Shown: piece by piece, positions 52,541-59,948 of the stretch | Layout: every line of letters begins with the position of its first letter | How positions within the stretch are numbered: position 1 is the stretch's first letter | Assembly: GCA_025359065.1 (NCBI GenBank) | Contig: JANYHM010000067.1 | Span: 1 to 59,948 of the forward strand | Direction: 5' to 3' | Source: Synechococcales cyanobacterium GL140_1_metabinner_5_sub | GTDB lineage: Bacteria > Cyanobacteriota > Cyanobacteriia > Cyanobacteriales > Chamaesiphonaceae | DNA length: 59,948 nucleotides | Translations under genes and position numbers: made by a program | Notes under the pieces: generated by a model | The model's database searches: none | Told to the model about the DNA's origin: nothing | What the model saw: the letters and a program-made list of their open reading frames with translations, nothing else

Positions 52541-53875
52541 TTGAGCTCGCCAGAAGTTGCACTGCGGTTAGCAGTGGTGTTTATTTTAATTGCAATCAAC
52601 GGTTTTTTTGTAACCGCAGAGTTTGCTGTGGTTTCGGTACGCCGCTCTAGAATCAATCAACTAGTTGTAGATGGAGACTTGCAATCTCGCAGTGTCCAGC
52701 GTTTACAAAACCAAATCGACCAGTTACTATCGACGACCCAACTAGGCATCACTTTATCTAGCTTGGCTTTAGGCTGGCTGGGCGAACGTACCGTATTGCA
52801 GTTAATTGCCCCGCTGTTTTCTGGCTGGCTAGGGGGCAGCTATTTGCCCACAGCCAATTTGCTGGCGATCGTTTTTACTTTCATACTGCTGGCTTATTTA
52901 CAAATTGTGTTGGGAGAACTGATTCCCAAGTCTCTGGCTTTGACCTACGCCGAGCGCATTGCCAGAGTATTAGCTCCTCCTAGCTTGGTGATTGCCAAAA
53001 TTTTCCAGCCCTTAATCTGGATTCTGAATCAGTCTACCAACCTCTTTTTAAGAGCTTTTGGCATCGATGATAACCGGCACAATCGCCATCAGCTCTCCTC
53101 TCAAGAATTACAGCTATTGATCGCCACCGAACCGATCGGACTCCAAAGCAACCAGCGCCAAATTATCGATAAAGTCTTTGCCCTCAATACCGTCGCCCTA
53201 ACCGAAGTGATGGTGCCCCAGCCTCAAATGGAAACGATCCCGATGGATGCTACTTGGCAGGTGGTCTTAGACCGAGTAGCAGCCACCAATTTTTCTCGTT
53301 ACCCAGTTACCGGTCGGTCAAGCGACGAAATTGTCGGCACCATTCACTACCGTGATTTGGCCAAGCCCATGGCGGCTGGTCGCTTAAATTTGGATAGCCC
53401 CATTAAGAGCTGCGTTCGCCCATTACATTTGTTTTTTGAATCTGCCTCGATCGATGAAGTCTTATTACCCATGCAGACAGCGGGCATTGCCATGGCCATG
53501 GTAGTCAATGAATATGGTGGCATGGTGGGTTTGCTCACCCGCAAAGATGTAATTGCCGAGATTTTAGGCAAGCAAAAAGAAGATTACCCCCGCTTAGAAT
53601 CGATCGTTTCCACGGGCCGAGATACTTTTTTGGTGCAGGCTCAAATTTCAGTCACTGAATTGAATGCAGCTCTAGATATTACTCTGCCGATCATTGAGGA
53701 ATATCAGACTCTGGGAGGGTTTTTGCTTTACAACTGGCAACAAATGCCAGTCGTGGGTGAACCCTATCGATATCAAAACCTAGACTTTACGGTCAGCAGT
53801 ATGGACGGCAATCGCCTCGATCGAGTGTTGATCCATCGCCACCCCCTGCCGATTATCCCATTAGATTCTCTCTAG
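52541..53875 (+). CDS. CNNM/CorC-family transporter (DUF21, CBS, CorC_HlyC)
   Basis: The 444-residue protein has a TTG start with AGAGGA 6-11 bases upstream. An N-terminal DUF21 membrane domain with about four helices (ALRLAVVFILIAINGFFVTA, then GWLGERTVLQLIAPLFSGWL) is followed by two CBS repeats (VMVPQPQMETIPMDATWQVV, then RSSDEIVGTIHYRDLAKPM, and SASIDEVLLPMQTAGIAMAM), and a C-terminal CorC_HlyC domain (YQTLGGFLLYNWQQMPVVGE). The family effluxes magnesium/cobalt or related divalent cations; older annotations call it hemolysin. Both CBS pairs are intact. Its 3' end is 2 bases from the convergent queC end. Confidence 0.9.
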   Translation: MSSPEVALRLAVVFILIAINGFFVTAEFAVVSVRRSRINQLVVDGDLQSRSVQRLQNQIDQLLSTTQLGITLSSLALGWLGERTVLQLIAPLFSGWLGGSYLPTANLLAIVFTFILLAYLQIVLGELIPKSLALTYAERIARVLAPPSLVIAKIFQPLIWILNQSTNLFLRAFGIDDNRHNRHQLSSQELQLLIATEPIGLQSNQRQIIDKVFALNTVALTEVMVPQPQMETIPMDATWQVVLDRVAATNFSRYPVTGRSSDEIVGTIHYRDLAKPMAAGRLNLDSPIKSCVRPLHLFFESASIDEVLLPMQTAGIAMAMVVNEYGGMVGLLTRKDVIAEILGKQKEDYPRLESIVSTGRDTFLVQAQISVTELNAALDITLPIIEEYQTLGGFLLYNWQQMPVVGEPYRYQNLDFTVSSMDGNRLDRVLIHRHPLPIIPLDSL

Positions 53876-53877
53876 GT

Positions 53878-54555
53878 TTAACGATAGGGCACAGGATCGA
53901 CCAATCCCAGCTCCGCAAAAGCGGCCAAGCGCAGTTGGCAAGAGTCACAGACTCCACAAGCCAACTCACCTCCGTCATAGCAAGACCAAGTGTCTGCCCA
54001 AGACACCCCCAAGCGGTTGCCGAGCTGAATAATTTCAGTTTTGTGCAGATTAATTAACGGCGCGACAATTTGAATGCCGTTGCCACCCAATCCTTGTTTA
54101 GTGCCTAAATCAAAGACCTGCTGCATCGCCGCGATGTATGCTGGTCGGCAGTCTGGGTAGCCAGAGTAATCTAGGGCATTGACCCCCAAATAAACTCGGC
54201 TGGCCTGAATGGCCTCGGCATAAGCCAAGGCAAAACTCAAAAAGATCGTGTTTCGGGCTGGAACATAGGTGACAGGGATTTCTTGCGCCATTTGTCCTAG
54301 TTCTCGGTCAATCGGTAAATCGATCGAACTATCGGTAAGTGCCGAGCCGCCCCAACTGCGTAGGTCAAAAGCCACTACTCGATGTTCAGATACCTGCGCC
54401 ATCTGGGCAATCTTTTGGGCAGCAGCCAACTCTTTTTGGTGGCGCTGTTGGTAGTCAAAAGACAGAGCATAACAATCAAACCCGTCTACCCGAGCTTGAT
54501 GCAAAACAGTGGTGGAATCTAATCCACCAGAAAGCAAAATAACAGCTTTGGGCAT
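53878..54555 (-). CDS. queC: 7-Cyano-7-deazaguanine synthase
   Basis: The 225-residue protein has the ATP-binding motif LLSGGLDSTTVLHQA at residues 7-21, the conserved YVPARNTIFLSFALAYAEAI at 96-115, and the zinc cysteines in the C-terminus (TWSCYDGGELACGVCDSCQLR: Cys at four positions). It converts 7-carboxy-7-deazaguanine to preQ0 in queuosine synthesis. Other queuosine genes are not adjacent. No preQ1-type riboswitch is recognised in its upstream bases. It is convergent with the CNNM gene, 2 bases apart. Confidence 0.93.
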   Translation of the reverse strand: MPKAVILLSGGLDSTTVLHQARVDGFDCYALSFDYQQRHQKELAAAQKIAQMAQVSEHRVVAFDLRSWGGSALTDSSIDLPIDRELGQMAQEIPVTYVPARNTIFLSFALAYAEAIQASRVYLGVNALDYSGYPDCRPAYIAAMQQVFDLGTKQGLGGNGIQIVAPLINLHKTEIIQLGNRLGVSWADTWSCYDGGELACGVCDSCQLRLAAFAELGLVDPVPYR

Positions 54556-54960
54556 AAGTAAAAAAGCGCAGAAAAATCAATAGTAATGGGAAAAAGCTTT
54601 GTTTGCACTGGAAGTAATCAGTTACAATTCAGAGGCAATACTTAACACTTTTAAACATTTCAGCTTAAACAGCAGGAGCCTCATACCTACCCGGAAGGGA
54701 TGTGTAGGAGGAAGTCATCAATAGTCAGCATCGGTTCACTCCGGTCTATTGGAACATAAACTCACTCCGACTGTCCCTGAATGTAAAGGCAACTGTGGTA
54801 GTATCTGGCAACAGATGGCTAACGCATCTAGTCACATTGCCGTAATGATTGCTGCATGACTTAGCACATGATCGTTCTTACTTTCATTGGCGTAAAGACA
54901 TTCTTAATCTCTGGCAAATTGACTACTGTTAACCACTCTGCGGTGGAGGAGTAGATTCAG
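54556..54960 (+). other. Long leader region with stable stem-loops (possible structured RNA)
   Basis: This 405-base region without a gene lies between queC and the oxidoreductase. A plausible promoter is TTGTTT (54599-54604) with TACAAT (54623-54628), 18 bases apart. Downstream are two stems closed by GNRA-type loops: CCC-GGAA-GGG at 54690-54699 (with partly paired flanks CCTAC/GTGTAGG) and ATCTG-GCAA-CAGAT at 54803-54816. ACTCCG occurs twice in between. It does not match any riboswitch or housekeeping RNA that I can recall (6S, SRP, RNase P, TPP, B12). It may be a structured 5' leader, or a small RNA followed by the gene's own promoter. Confidence 0.35.
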
Positions 54961-56022
54961 GTGAAATACAATATGTCGGCAAACAAAGTACAGGAAACTG
55001 CCATGCCCGCTCAGGCATCAAGGCAATTGCTGCGAGTCGGTTTAATCGGGGTCGGGAATATGGGTCAACACCATGCCCGGGTACTCAGTTTAATTAAAGA
55101 TGTCAAGTTCGTCGGGATTGCCGATATAAATGTAGAACAGGGTCTGGAAACTGCTAGCAAGTACCGAGCCCGTTTTTTTGAAGATTTTCGTGAACTCATT
55201 CAGCATGTAGATGCCGTGTGTATTGCGGTGCCTACTCGCCTGCACTACGAAGTAGGAATTGCCTGCCTGAAAGCAGGAATACATGTATTAATCGAAAAAC
55301 CAATTGCTGCCACGATCGAAGAAGCTGAGCAATTGGTCAATGCCGCTGCCGAAAGTCAGTCGATTTTGCAGGTTGGTCATATAGAGCGCTTTAATCCGGT
55401 CTTTCAAGAGCTAAGTCAAGTACTAAAAACTGAGCGGGTCTTAGCCTTAGAAGCCCATCGGATGAGTCCTTACAGCAACCGCGCCAACGATGTATCGGTG
55501 GTCTTGGATTTAATGATTCATGACATCGATTTGTTAATGGAGCTAGCCGGGGCACCGGTAGTTGGCTTAACTGCCAGCGGTAGTCGCAGTGGAGAGTCAT
55601 CTAAGTACCTAGACTATGTAACAGCGACTTTGGGGTTTGCCAACGGTGTGGTGGCCACTCTAACCGCCAGTAAGGTAACTCACCGCAAAACTCGTAGCAT
55701 AGATGCCCATTGCCGTCATTCTTTAACTCGCGCTAACTTCTTGAACAACGAGATCTCGATCCACCGTCACAACGGCGACAAGCTCAACGATTTTCAGCAG
55801 GGTCTGTATCGTCAAGATGGTCTGATCGAGAAGGTCTATACTAGCAGCGTTGAGCCGCTATATGCCGAGCTAGAACACTTTGTGAACTGCGTGCGCTGTG
55901 GCAATCAGCCTTCAGTAGGTGGGGAACAGGCACTCAAGGCTTTACGACTGGCGATCGATATTGAGCAAATGGCATTAGATGGCAAAGTTTGGCAGCCCGC
56001 GATGGTGATGACTGAAGTTTAA
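54961..56022 (+). CDS. Gfo/Idh/MocA family oxidoreductase
   Basis: The 353-residue protein starts with GTG at 54961; Met5 or Met15 are alternatives. The NAD(P)-binding Rossmann fold (RVGLIGVGNMGQHHARVLSL, residues about 25-44) is followed by EKPIAATIEEAEQLV, the family's EKP motif with its Lys. The C-terminal half has VLDLMIHDIDLLMELAG (HD..D catalytic/substrate residues) and a beta-sheet domain. Members reduce or oxidise sugar-nucleotides and cyclic polyols. Some nearest relatives act on UDP-GlcNAc-type sugars (3-dehydrogenase), but the substrate is not fixed. It has a long upstream region that may be structured RNA, and ends in a strong terminator. Confidence 0.83.
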   Translation: MKYNMSANKVQETAMPAQASRQLLRVGLIGVGNMGQHHARVLSLIKDVKFVGIADINVEQGLETASKYRARFFEDFRELIQHVDAVCIAVPTRLHYEVGIACLKAGIHVLIEKPIAATIEEAEQLVNAAAESQSILQVGHIERFNPVFQELSQVLKTERVLALEAHRMSPYSNRANDVSVVLDLMIHDIDLLMELAGAPVVGLTASGSRSGESSKYLDYVTATLGFANGVVATLTASKVTHRKTRSIDAHCRHSLTRANFLNNEISIHRHNGDKLNDFQQGLYRQDGLIEKVYTSSVEPLYAELEHFVNCVRCGNQPSVGGEQALKALRLAIDIEQMALDGKVWQPAMVMTEV

Positions 56023-56030
56023 AATTTATG

Positions 56031-56070
56031 CCAAACCAAAAGCCCTGTGATCGCAGGGCTTTTGGTTTGG
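56031..56070. terminator. Perfect 17-bp terminator stem-loop
   Basis: CCAAACCAAAAGCCCTG (56031-56047) pairs exactly with CAGGGCTTTTGGTTTGG (56054-56070) around TGATCG. It ends the oxidoreductase transcript, and the AT-rich stem portion also supports termination of the leftward mscL transcript. Confidence 0.85.
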
Positions 56071-56086
56071 TCTGAATAATTAAAAA

Positions 56087-56506
56087 CTAGATTTTTTGGG
56101 AAACAGTGGTGTTCAAACGATCGATCGAGCTAATAAGCTGTTGCTGAACTGCTATAGGATCAGCAGCTTCACCGGCCATTGCTTCTTGACGAGACAACTT
56201 TTTCTTGGCAGTTTCAAAGCTTCTAACCATTAAGAAAATTACGGCGGCTACCAATAAGAAGTTGATTAAAGCCGAAAGGAATAATCCATACTTAATACCG
56301 TTAAAGCTCAATTCACCAATGTCTTTGAGCTTAGCAGCTTCCAACAAAGGAGATAAAACTGCGGGAGTGATGATGTCTTTAATAAATGATTCTACAATCT
56401 TGGCGAATGCTCCGCCTAAGATGACAGCAACGGCCAAGTCCAGCACGTTGCCTTTCATTATAAAGTTTTTAAAATCGCCCAAGAGGCTACTTTGTGCTGC
56501 GGCCAT
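56087..56506 (-). CDS. mscL: Large-conductance mechanosensitive channel
   Basis: The 139-residue protein starts MAAAQSSLLGDFKNFIMKGN. The first helix (VLDLAVAVILGGAFAKIVES) has the G-x-x-x-D-L-A-V-(A/G)-V-x-x-G-x-x-F pattern that forms the pore. The second helix is GLFLSALINFLLVAAVIFLM and the basic cytoplasmic tail follows (FETAKKKLSRQEA), ending in an extra helix with INRLN-like leucines. It relieves pressure on hypo-osmotic shock by opening a large pore in the plasma membrane. It is monocistronic as far as seen. Confidence 0.93.
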   Translation of the reverse strand: MAAAQSSLLGDFKNFIMKGNVLDLAVAVILGGAFAKIVESFIKDIITPAVLSPLLEAAKLKDIGELSFNGIKYGLFLSALINFLLVAAVIFLMVRSFETAKKKLSRQEAMAGEAADPIAVQQQLISSIDRLNTTVSQKI

Positions 56507-56631
56507 GATTATCTTCCTGTTATTGAAATATTATTCGATAACAGATTTTAGCACTGCTTTTCACTTGCGGGAAGTACTAAGGACTTTTCCTGCATATCCT
56601 TAGACATTTAGCCGATTACATTCCATAAATG

Positions 56632-58833
56632 TTAATTGGATAAAGATGGTGAATCGGTGGTTTTAGCATGTAACATTGCTTGTAAATCTTGCAATACATC
56701 AGCAGCTCTTGAATAGCGCTGCTGATATTGATAGGCCACCATCTTATTAATGATTGCCTTCAGCTCAGGACTGATCGGTGCTAAATCTTCCCAGTCTAAA
56801 CCGCCGGTTTTCTCGTTTTGGGGAATTTCGCGGGGATTAGTATGAGTGGCGGCTTCAATGGCGATCGTCCCCAGAGCATAAACATCGCTGGCAAAGCGCG
56901 GGAAACCAGCATATTGTTCGGCGGGAGTGTATCCTCGGGTGCCGATGGCGATCGTGTTGGCATCGGGCAATTGGGGATTGATTTCTTTCACTGCCCCAAA
57001 GTCAATCAAAACAAATGCGCTGTCTTTATTACGGCGAATAATATTGCTGGGCTTAATATCGCGGTGAATTACTCCCCGTTCGTGAATATATTCCAGAACT
57101 GGCAGCATTTGTTGCAATAAATCCACCACCTTTTTTTCTGTCCAAGGCTCAGCGGTGTCATCTAGCTCTACATCCAAACATTTACCCTCAATTAGTTCTT
57201 GTACCAGATAAAACTCACCATTTTGTTCAAAATAAGCCAGCAAATTAGGAATCTGTTCGTGATTGCCCAACCGCTCCAAAATAGCCGCTTCGGTATTAAA
57301 CAAGCGGCGAGCCATATCTACAAAAGCTGCATCCCGACGTGCTGGAGTGAGGTGCTTAATCGCACAGCGAGGCTTACTGGGCTTATTATTGTCTTCGGCT
57401 AAATAGGTAGTGGCAAAACCCCCGGCACCCAAAATATTGATGGTTTGATAGCGATCGCCTAGCAATTTTTGCTCAGGAATAGCTGTAGTCTTTGGCATCT
57501 GCTGCTGAGACATGTTCTGGGTGGGGATACCCGTGATCGGCTGCTGACTCAGAATCTGTTTGAGAGCTTCGATCGTCTGTTCTTGATTCCGCGCCAGTGA
57601 CTGCATTTTTTGCTGCTCTCGATCGATCCCATAGTTCCGCCAGCCATAAGCCGCCAGCGCCGCACCACTCAGACCCAACAAGGGTGAAAGCACCGGAATC
57701 CACACCGAGTTGGCAAACAACATGCCAAAAGCCCCAATCGAGCCAGTTCCCGCTAAGGTCAATGAACCCAACAACTTGCCGGGATGACGCACAAACCAAG
57801 CCAAACTGCCGCCCACCAGCGACCAACCAAATAGCCATAGCCCCTCAGTTGGTTCTGACCAAGCTCTGATCAAAGGACGCTTATCTAACACCGCACTGAT
57901 CAATTGACTGGTCACTTGAGCATGGACTCTTACCCCCAGCATTTTTTGATCTTCGGCTCCGTTGGGGCTAAAAGGGGTGCGGATGCTGTCTTTATCTCCG
58001 CCACCTATTTTGTAATCTGCGCCGACCAAAATAATACGGTCTTTGATATTTTTAACTTTGTCATCTAAAACATCGCTGAGAGTCACTGTTTCAAAAGCTT
58101 GCTCCGATCGGCGATACTTCAACATAATAGGATATCCAGCGGTTTCAGCTTTCTGATAGCCCCCAAAGTTAGCTGCCAAATTAGGAATAGATCTTTCCCC
58201 ACTCTTGTACAGCCGCGATGCTTCATCTAAACCTGATTGCTTTTTATGGATGTCCTCCAAATAATGATTCGCCATATTTTCGGCTAAGGAATATTGCGCC
58301 AAGCAGCCAGAGGCAGGATCGGTGCCACCAATTAACAACGAAGCCCTGCGTACTACCCCGTCAGGATCTACGGGCAGATCAGCAAAGCCCACTTTTCCTA
58401 AAAAGTCTTCGCTATCCATGCCGGGAGGACTTTTGATTGTTTCTTCTGATTTTCCACCATGACTACAAATGGTAATGACCTGATTGTCGGCTTTGAATGT
58501 TTTGAGCAACTCATCTTTGGTGACATCTTTGATTAAATCCACCCCAATTACTGCGGCGTTACCATCAATTAGCTTTTGCAATGCCTTATTTACAATGGGG
58601 TCGGGCACTGGCACGCCATATTTGCTGATGTCTTTGGTAGTAATTAACACCACTAAAATGCGTGGGTCAGTAGGCTCAGCAGGCATTAGACGAGTCGCCT
58701 GGTCATAAGCATCTAATTCACGCTGCTGTAGCCAGCCCAGCTCTTTTACACCCAGAACCAATCCTGTAACGGCTAGGCTTGCTAGTAACGGCATTGAGCA
58801 AAAGCGAGCTGCGCGAGAAAGTCGATCGATCAT
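56632..58833 (-). CDS. CHASE2-domain serine/threonine protein kinase
   Basis: The 733-residue receptor-type kinase has a signal anchor near residues 15-30 (MPLLASLAVTGLVLGVKELG) and an extracytoplasmic CHASE2 domain to about residue 325 (DPRILVVLITTKDISKYGVP, then AAVIGVDLIKDVTKDELLKT). Three hydrophobic helices follow at about 328-395 (WLFGWSLVGGSLAWFVRHPG, then GSLTLAGTGSIGAFGMLFAN). The cytoplasmic kinase occupies about 455-730: GAGGFATTYLAED loop, AIKHL with Lys, HRDIKPSNII catalytic loop, DFGAVKE, and EQ(Y)AGFPR activation end. A short region with Gln-rich linkers joins the parts. It would sense an unknown external cue and phosphorylate cytoplasmic proteins. Its neighbours do not suggest the target. 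Confidence 0.88.
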   Translation of the reverse strand: MIDRLSRAARFCSMPLLASLAVTGLVLGVKELGWLQQRELDAYDQATRLMPAEPTDPRILVVLITTKDISKYGVPVPDPIVNKALQKLIDGNAAVIGVDLIKDVTKDELLKTFKADNQVITICSHGGKSEETIKSPPGMDSEDFLGKVGFADLPVDPDGVVRRASLLIGGTDPASGCLAQYSLAENMANHYLEDIHKKQSGLDEASRLYKSGERSIPNLAANFGGYQKAETAGYPIMLKYRRSEQAFETVTLSDVLDDKVKNIKDRIILVGADYKIGGGDKDSIRTPFSPNGAEDQKMLGVRVHAQVTSQLISAVLDKRPLIRAWSEPTEGLWLFGWSLVGGSLAWFVRHPGKLLGSLTLAGTGSIGAFGMLFANSVWIPVLSPLLGLSGAALAAYGWRNYGIDREQQKMQSLARNQEQTIEALKQILSQQPITGIPTQNMSQQQMPKTTAIPEQKLLGDRYQTINILGAGGFATTYLAEDNNKPSKPRCAIKHLTPARRDAAFVDMARRLFNTEAAILERLGNHEQIPNLLAYFEQNGEFYLVQELIEGKCLDVELDDTAEPWTEKKVVDLLQQMLPVLEYIHERGVIHRDIKPSNIIRRNKDSAFVLIDFGAVKEINPQLPDANTIAIGTRGYTPAEQYAGFPRFASDVYALGTIAIEAATHTNPREIPQNEKTGGLDWEDLAPISPELKAIINKMVAYQYQQRYSRAADVLQDLQAMLHAKTTDSPSLSN

Positions 58834-58872
58834 GACAAAAAAACCTATGTTTAAAAATTAATTGGGTTAAAA

Positions 58873-59637
58873 CTAGAGCAAGCTAGCCGCTACAGCATCT
58901 AACAGCAGTGTAGCCTGGGACTGTCTACGCAGTATAGTAGCGGGCAAGCTGGGGGCGATCGGCTGGTGTAAAAATTGGCTCACAATGCTGGCTTTCCGCT
59001 GACCAGTAGCCAAACAGTAAATCTGCTCTGCCCGACAAATGCTCGGAATGGTCATGGTCATGGCATATTGAGGCACTTGGGCAATATCAGGAAAAAAGCC
59101 CACATCCACTTGCTGCCGGCGAGATTTCTCGGCTAGTTTGACGATTTTGACTGGTTCGGGATCGGTGAAGTCAGCTACCAATGGGTCATTGAAAGCGATG
59201 TGGCCGTTGTCTCCGATGCCCAGCAAACAGAGATCGATCGGCTGGGCAGCCACTAAGGCACCGTAGCGGCGGCATTCTTGAATTGGTTGCAGGGTGCCGC
59301 TATCTAGAAAATGGAATTTTTTTAAGGGTACTCGATCGGCGACTAGTTCTTGCATGTAGTGCTGAAAACTAGCGGGATGATTGGCTTCGATGCCCAGGTA
59401 TTCATCTAGATGGAAGCAGGTGATTTTTGACCAGTCGAGCTGCTGATTGGCAGTGAAAGTTTTGAGAAACTGGGTATAGGAACTACCGGAGGCTAAGATG
59501 ATGGTGGCTTGGCCTTGCTGATCAATTTTTTGCTGAAGATACTGGTGTAATCGATCGACGGTATCTTCAATAAGAGTGGTGAGATCTGGGTAGATCTGGA
59601 CGGTGAGGTTTTCAACTTTCTGAGTAACTGGTTGCAT
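58873..59637 (-). CDS. nagB: Glucosamine-6-phosphate deaminase
   Basis: From the ATG at 59637 (MQPVTQKVENLTVQIYPDLT) the protein has 254 residues; an upstream start at 59682 adds 15 atypical ones. LASGSSYTQFLKTF is the phosphate loop, ITCFHLDEYLGIEANHPASF the conserved HLDEYLG block, and LLGIGDNGHIAFNDPL the catalytic segment (GIGxDGHIAFNEP-type with Asp/His). It interconverts glucosamine-6-P and fructose-6-P plus ammonia, linking amino-sugar and central metabolism. The 6-phosphogluconolactonase relatives lack the HLDEYLG pattern. It lies just inside the right IS630 copy. Confidence 0.87.
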   Translation of the reverse strand: MQPVTQKVENLTVQIYPDLTTLIEDTVDRLHQYLQQKIDQQGQATIILASGSSYTQFLKTFTANQQLDWSKITCFHLDEYLGIEANHPASFQHYMQELVADRVPLKKFHFLDSGTLQPIQECRRYGALVAAQPIDLCLLGIGDNGHIAFNDPLVADFTDPEPVKIVKLAEKSRRQQVDVGFFPDIAQVPQYAMTMTIPSICRAEQIYCLATGQRKASIVSQFLHQPIAPSLPATILRRQSQATLLLDAVAASLL

Positions 59638-59699
59638 GACGGCTGCGCAAAACTTCCCCAATATCATAGCGGGGCGATCCACCTTTCCGTCTGCCCCAA

Positions 59700-59783
59700 A
59701 ACCATTTCCCAGGTTTCTTCAAGTGCATGGTTGATCGCGACTACAACGATGTTGTTTTTGAAATCCAAGGAATCAGATCTTAG
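59700..59783 (+). pseudogene. DUF4114-like C-terminal remnant
   Basis: In the frame reading to TAG at 59781-59783, the sequence is NHFPGFFKCMVDRDYNDVVF, then EIQGIRS. It matches the end of DUF4114-type domains, where (H/Y)FxGFEDL...GSDRDYNDVVF is followed by a short hydrophobic strand. The linker before VDRDYND is degraded (KCM for a Gly-rich segment) and the rest of the domain is absent. It is probably the end of a gene cut or rearranged when the IS630 copy landed 24 bases away. Only 28 residues support this. Confidence 0.45.
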
Positions 59784-59807
59784 TTGTCAACACTTTCTAG
59801 CCAAGCT

Positions 59808-59948
59808 GATATAGCAAATCAGGATCGGATGAAGTATAATATGCTTATTTACTAGAGGAGAAACTTAGTGAAAGCATATTCAGTAGATCTGAGACAGAAA
59901 ATCATTGATACTTACAAATCTGAAGTCATGTTAACACAACAGCAATTA
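59808..59948 (+). mobile_element. IS630-type insertion sequence, right-end fragment
   Basis: Bases 59808-59946 are the exact reverse complement of 1-139, and the last two bases (TA) continue the element beyond the region seen on the left. The outer end reads GATATAGCAAATCAGGATC and holds the terminal repeat next to a TA. The element is cut by the window edge. Two identical copies facing each other bound the 59.7-kb segment. Confidence 0.85.
59868..59948 (+). CDS. IS630 family transposase, N-terminal fragment
   Basis: A GTG at 59868 after AGAGGAG starts (M)KAYSVDLRQKIIDTY, continuing KSEVMLTQQQL to the window edge (27 codons). This is the helix-turn-helix start of an IS630 transposase; the DDE domain is outside the window. 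Identical to the left copy over the shared part. Confidence 0.8.
   Translation, partial: MKAYSVDLRQKIIDTYKSEVMLTQQQL

Noticed and set aside
52164-52544. A 126-codon plus-strand frame (and minus-strand frames) within the Pro/Ala-rich tail
   Set aside because: Shadow frames over the low-complexity 3' part of the anchored protein gene; repetitive composition opens all frames.
53878-54640. A preQ1 riboswitch ahead of queC
   Set aside because: The bases upstream of queC on its strand do not show the short pseudoknot hairpin with A-rich tail expected for preQ1 classes.

Overview
The window is a piece of a cyanobacterial chromosome, from a beta-carboxysome lineage. It carries ccmK-ccmK-ccmK-ccmL-ccmM-ccmN-ccmO, a CO2-uptake NDH-1 module (ndhF/ndhD/CO2 hydration protein), a CpcS-type phycobilin lyase, a CruF-type carotenoid enzyme, and many HIP1-like CGATCG/GCGATCGC words. 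I cannot assign a genus; a Pseudanabaena/Leptolyngbya-like filamentous or unicellular strain would fit. Both window ends are the same IS630-type insertion sequence in opposite orientation (1-139 is the reverse complement of 59808-59946). The window therefore looks like a contig broken at two copies of one IS.

Left end (1-3024) is a decay zone: a truncated TPR gene, an Rpn-nuclease-like remnant, an AT-rich glycosyltransferase plus membrane protein, a VapC toxin killed by one stop codon behind an intact antitoxin, and a 44-codon remnant resembling the start of a BrxD-type ATPase. From 3025 to 11850 come housekeeping genes (phosphoketolase-like enzyme, S-adenosylhomocysteine hydrolase, RsmB, class V aminotransferase) with a Phd/RelE toxin-antitoxin pair and small membrane proteins. 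From 11850 to 14500 lie a predicted small RNA on the minus strand, an AbiEi-type regulator cut by an IS200/IS605 element, a TnpB with an unusual active site and a TnpA with a stop codon.

The core (16430-26310) is the CO2-concentrating block. The NDH-1 CO2-uptake operon reads leftward and the carboxysome operon reads rightward from a shared 563-base region. After it come a PadR/Coq4 pair around a perfect operator, hemE, a polysaccharide co-polymerase/tyrosine kinase, a zeta-like toxin pair and tRNA-Leu(CAG). The right half holds mostly ordinary chromosomal genes: pilB-pilT-pilC, cdsA, mtnP, cruF, queC, mscL, nagB, photolyase and a CHASE2-kinase.

The most interesting signals are the following. 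(1) A ~66-nt RNA at 11982-12047 (minus) has a consensus promoter and terminator, and its 5' end is the exact complement of the 11-nt motif of the cyanobacterial small RNA Yfr1. (2) The TnpB lacks the canonical RuvC-II glutamate. (3) The carboxysome shell paralogues differ in their pore loops. (4) Several genes are inactivated by single visible nonsense changes.
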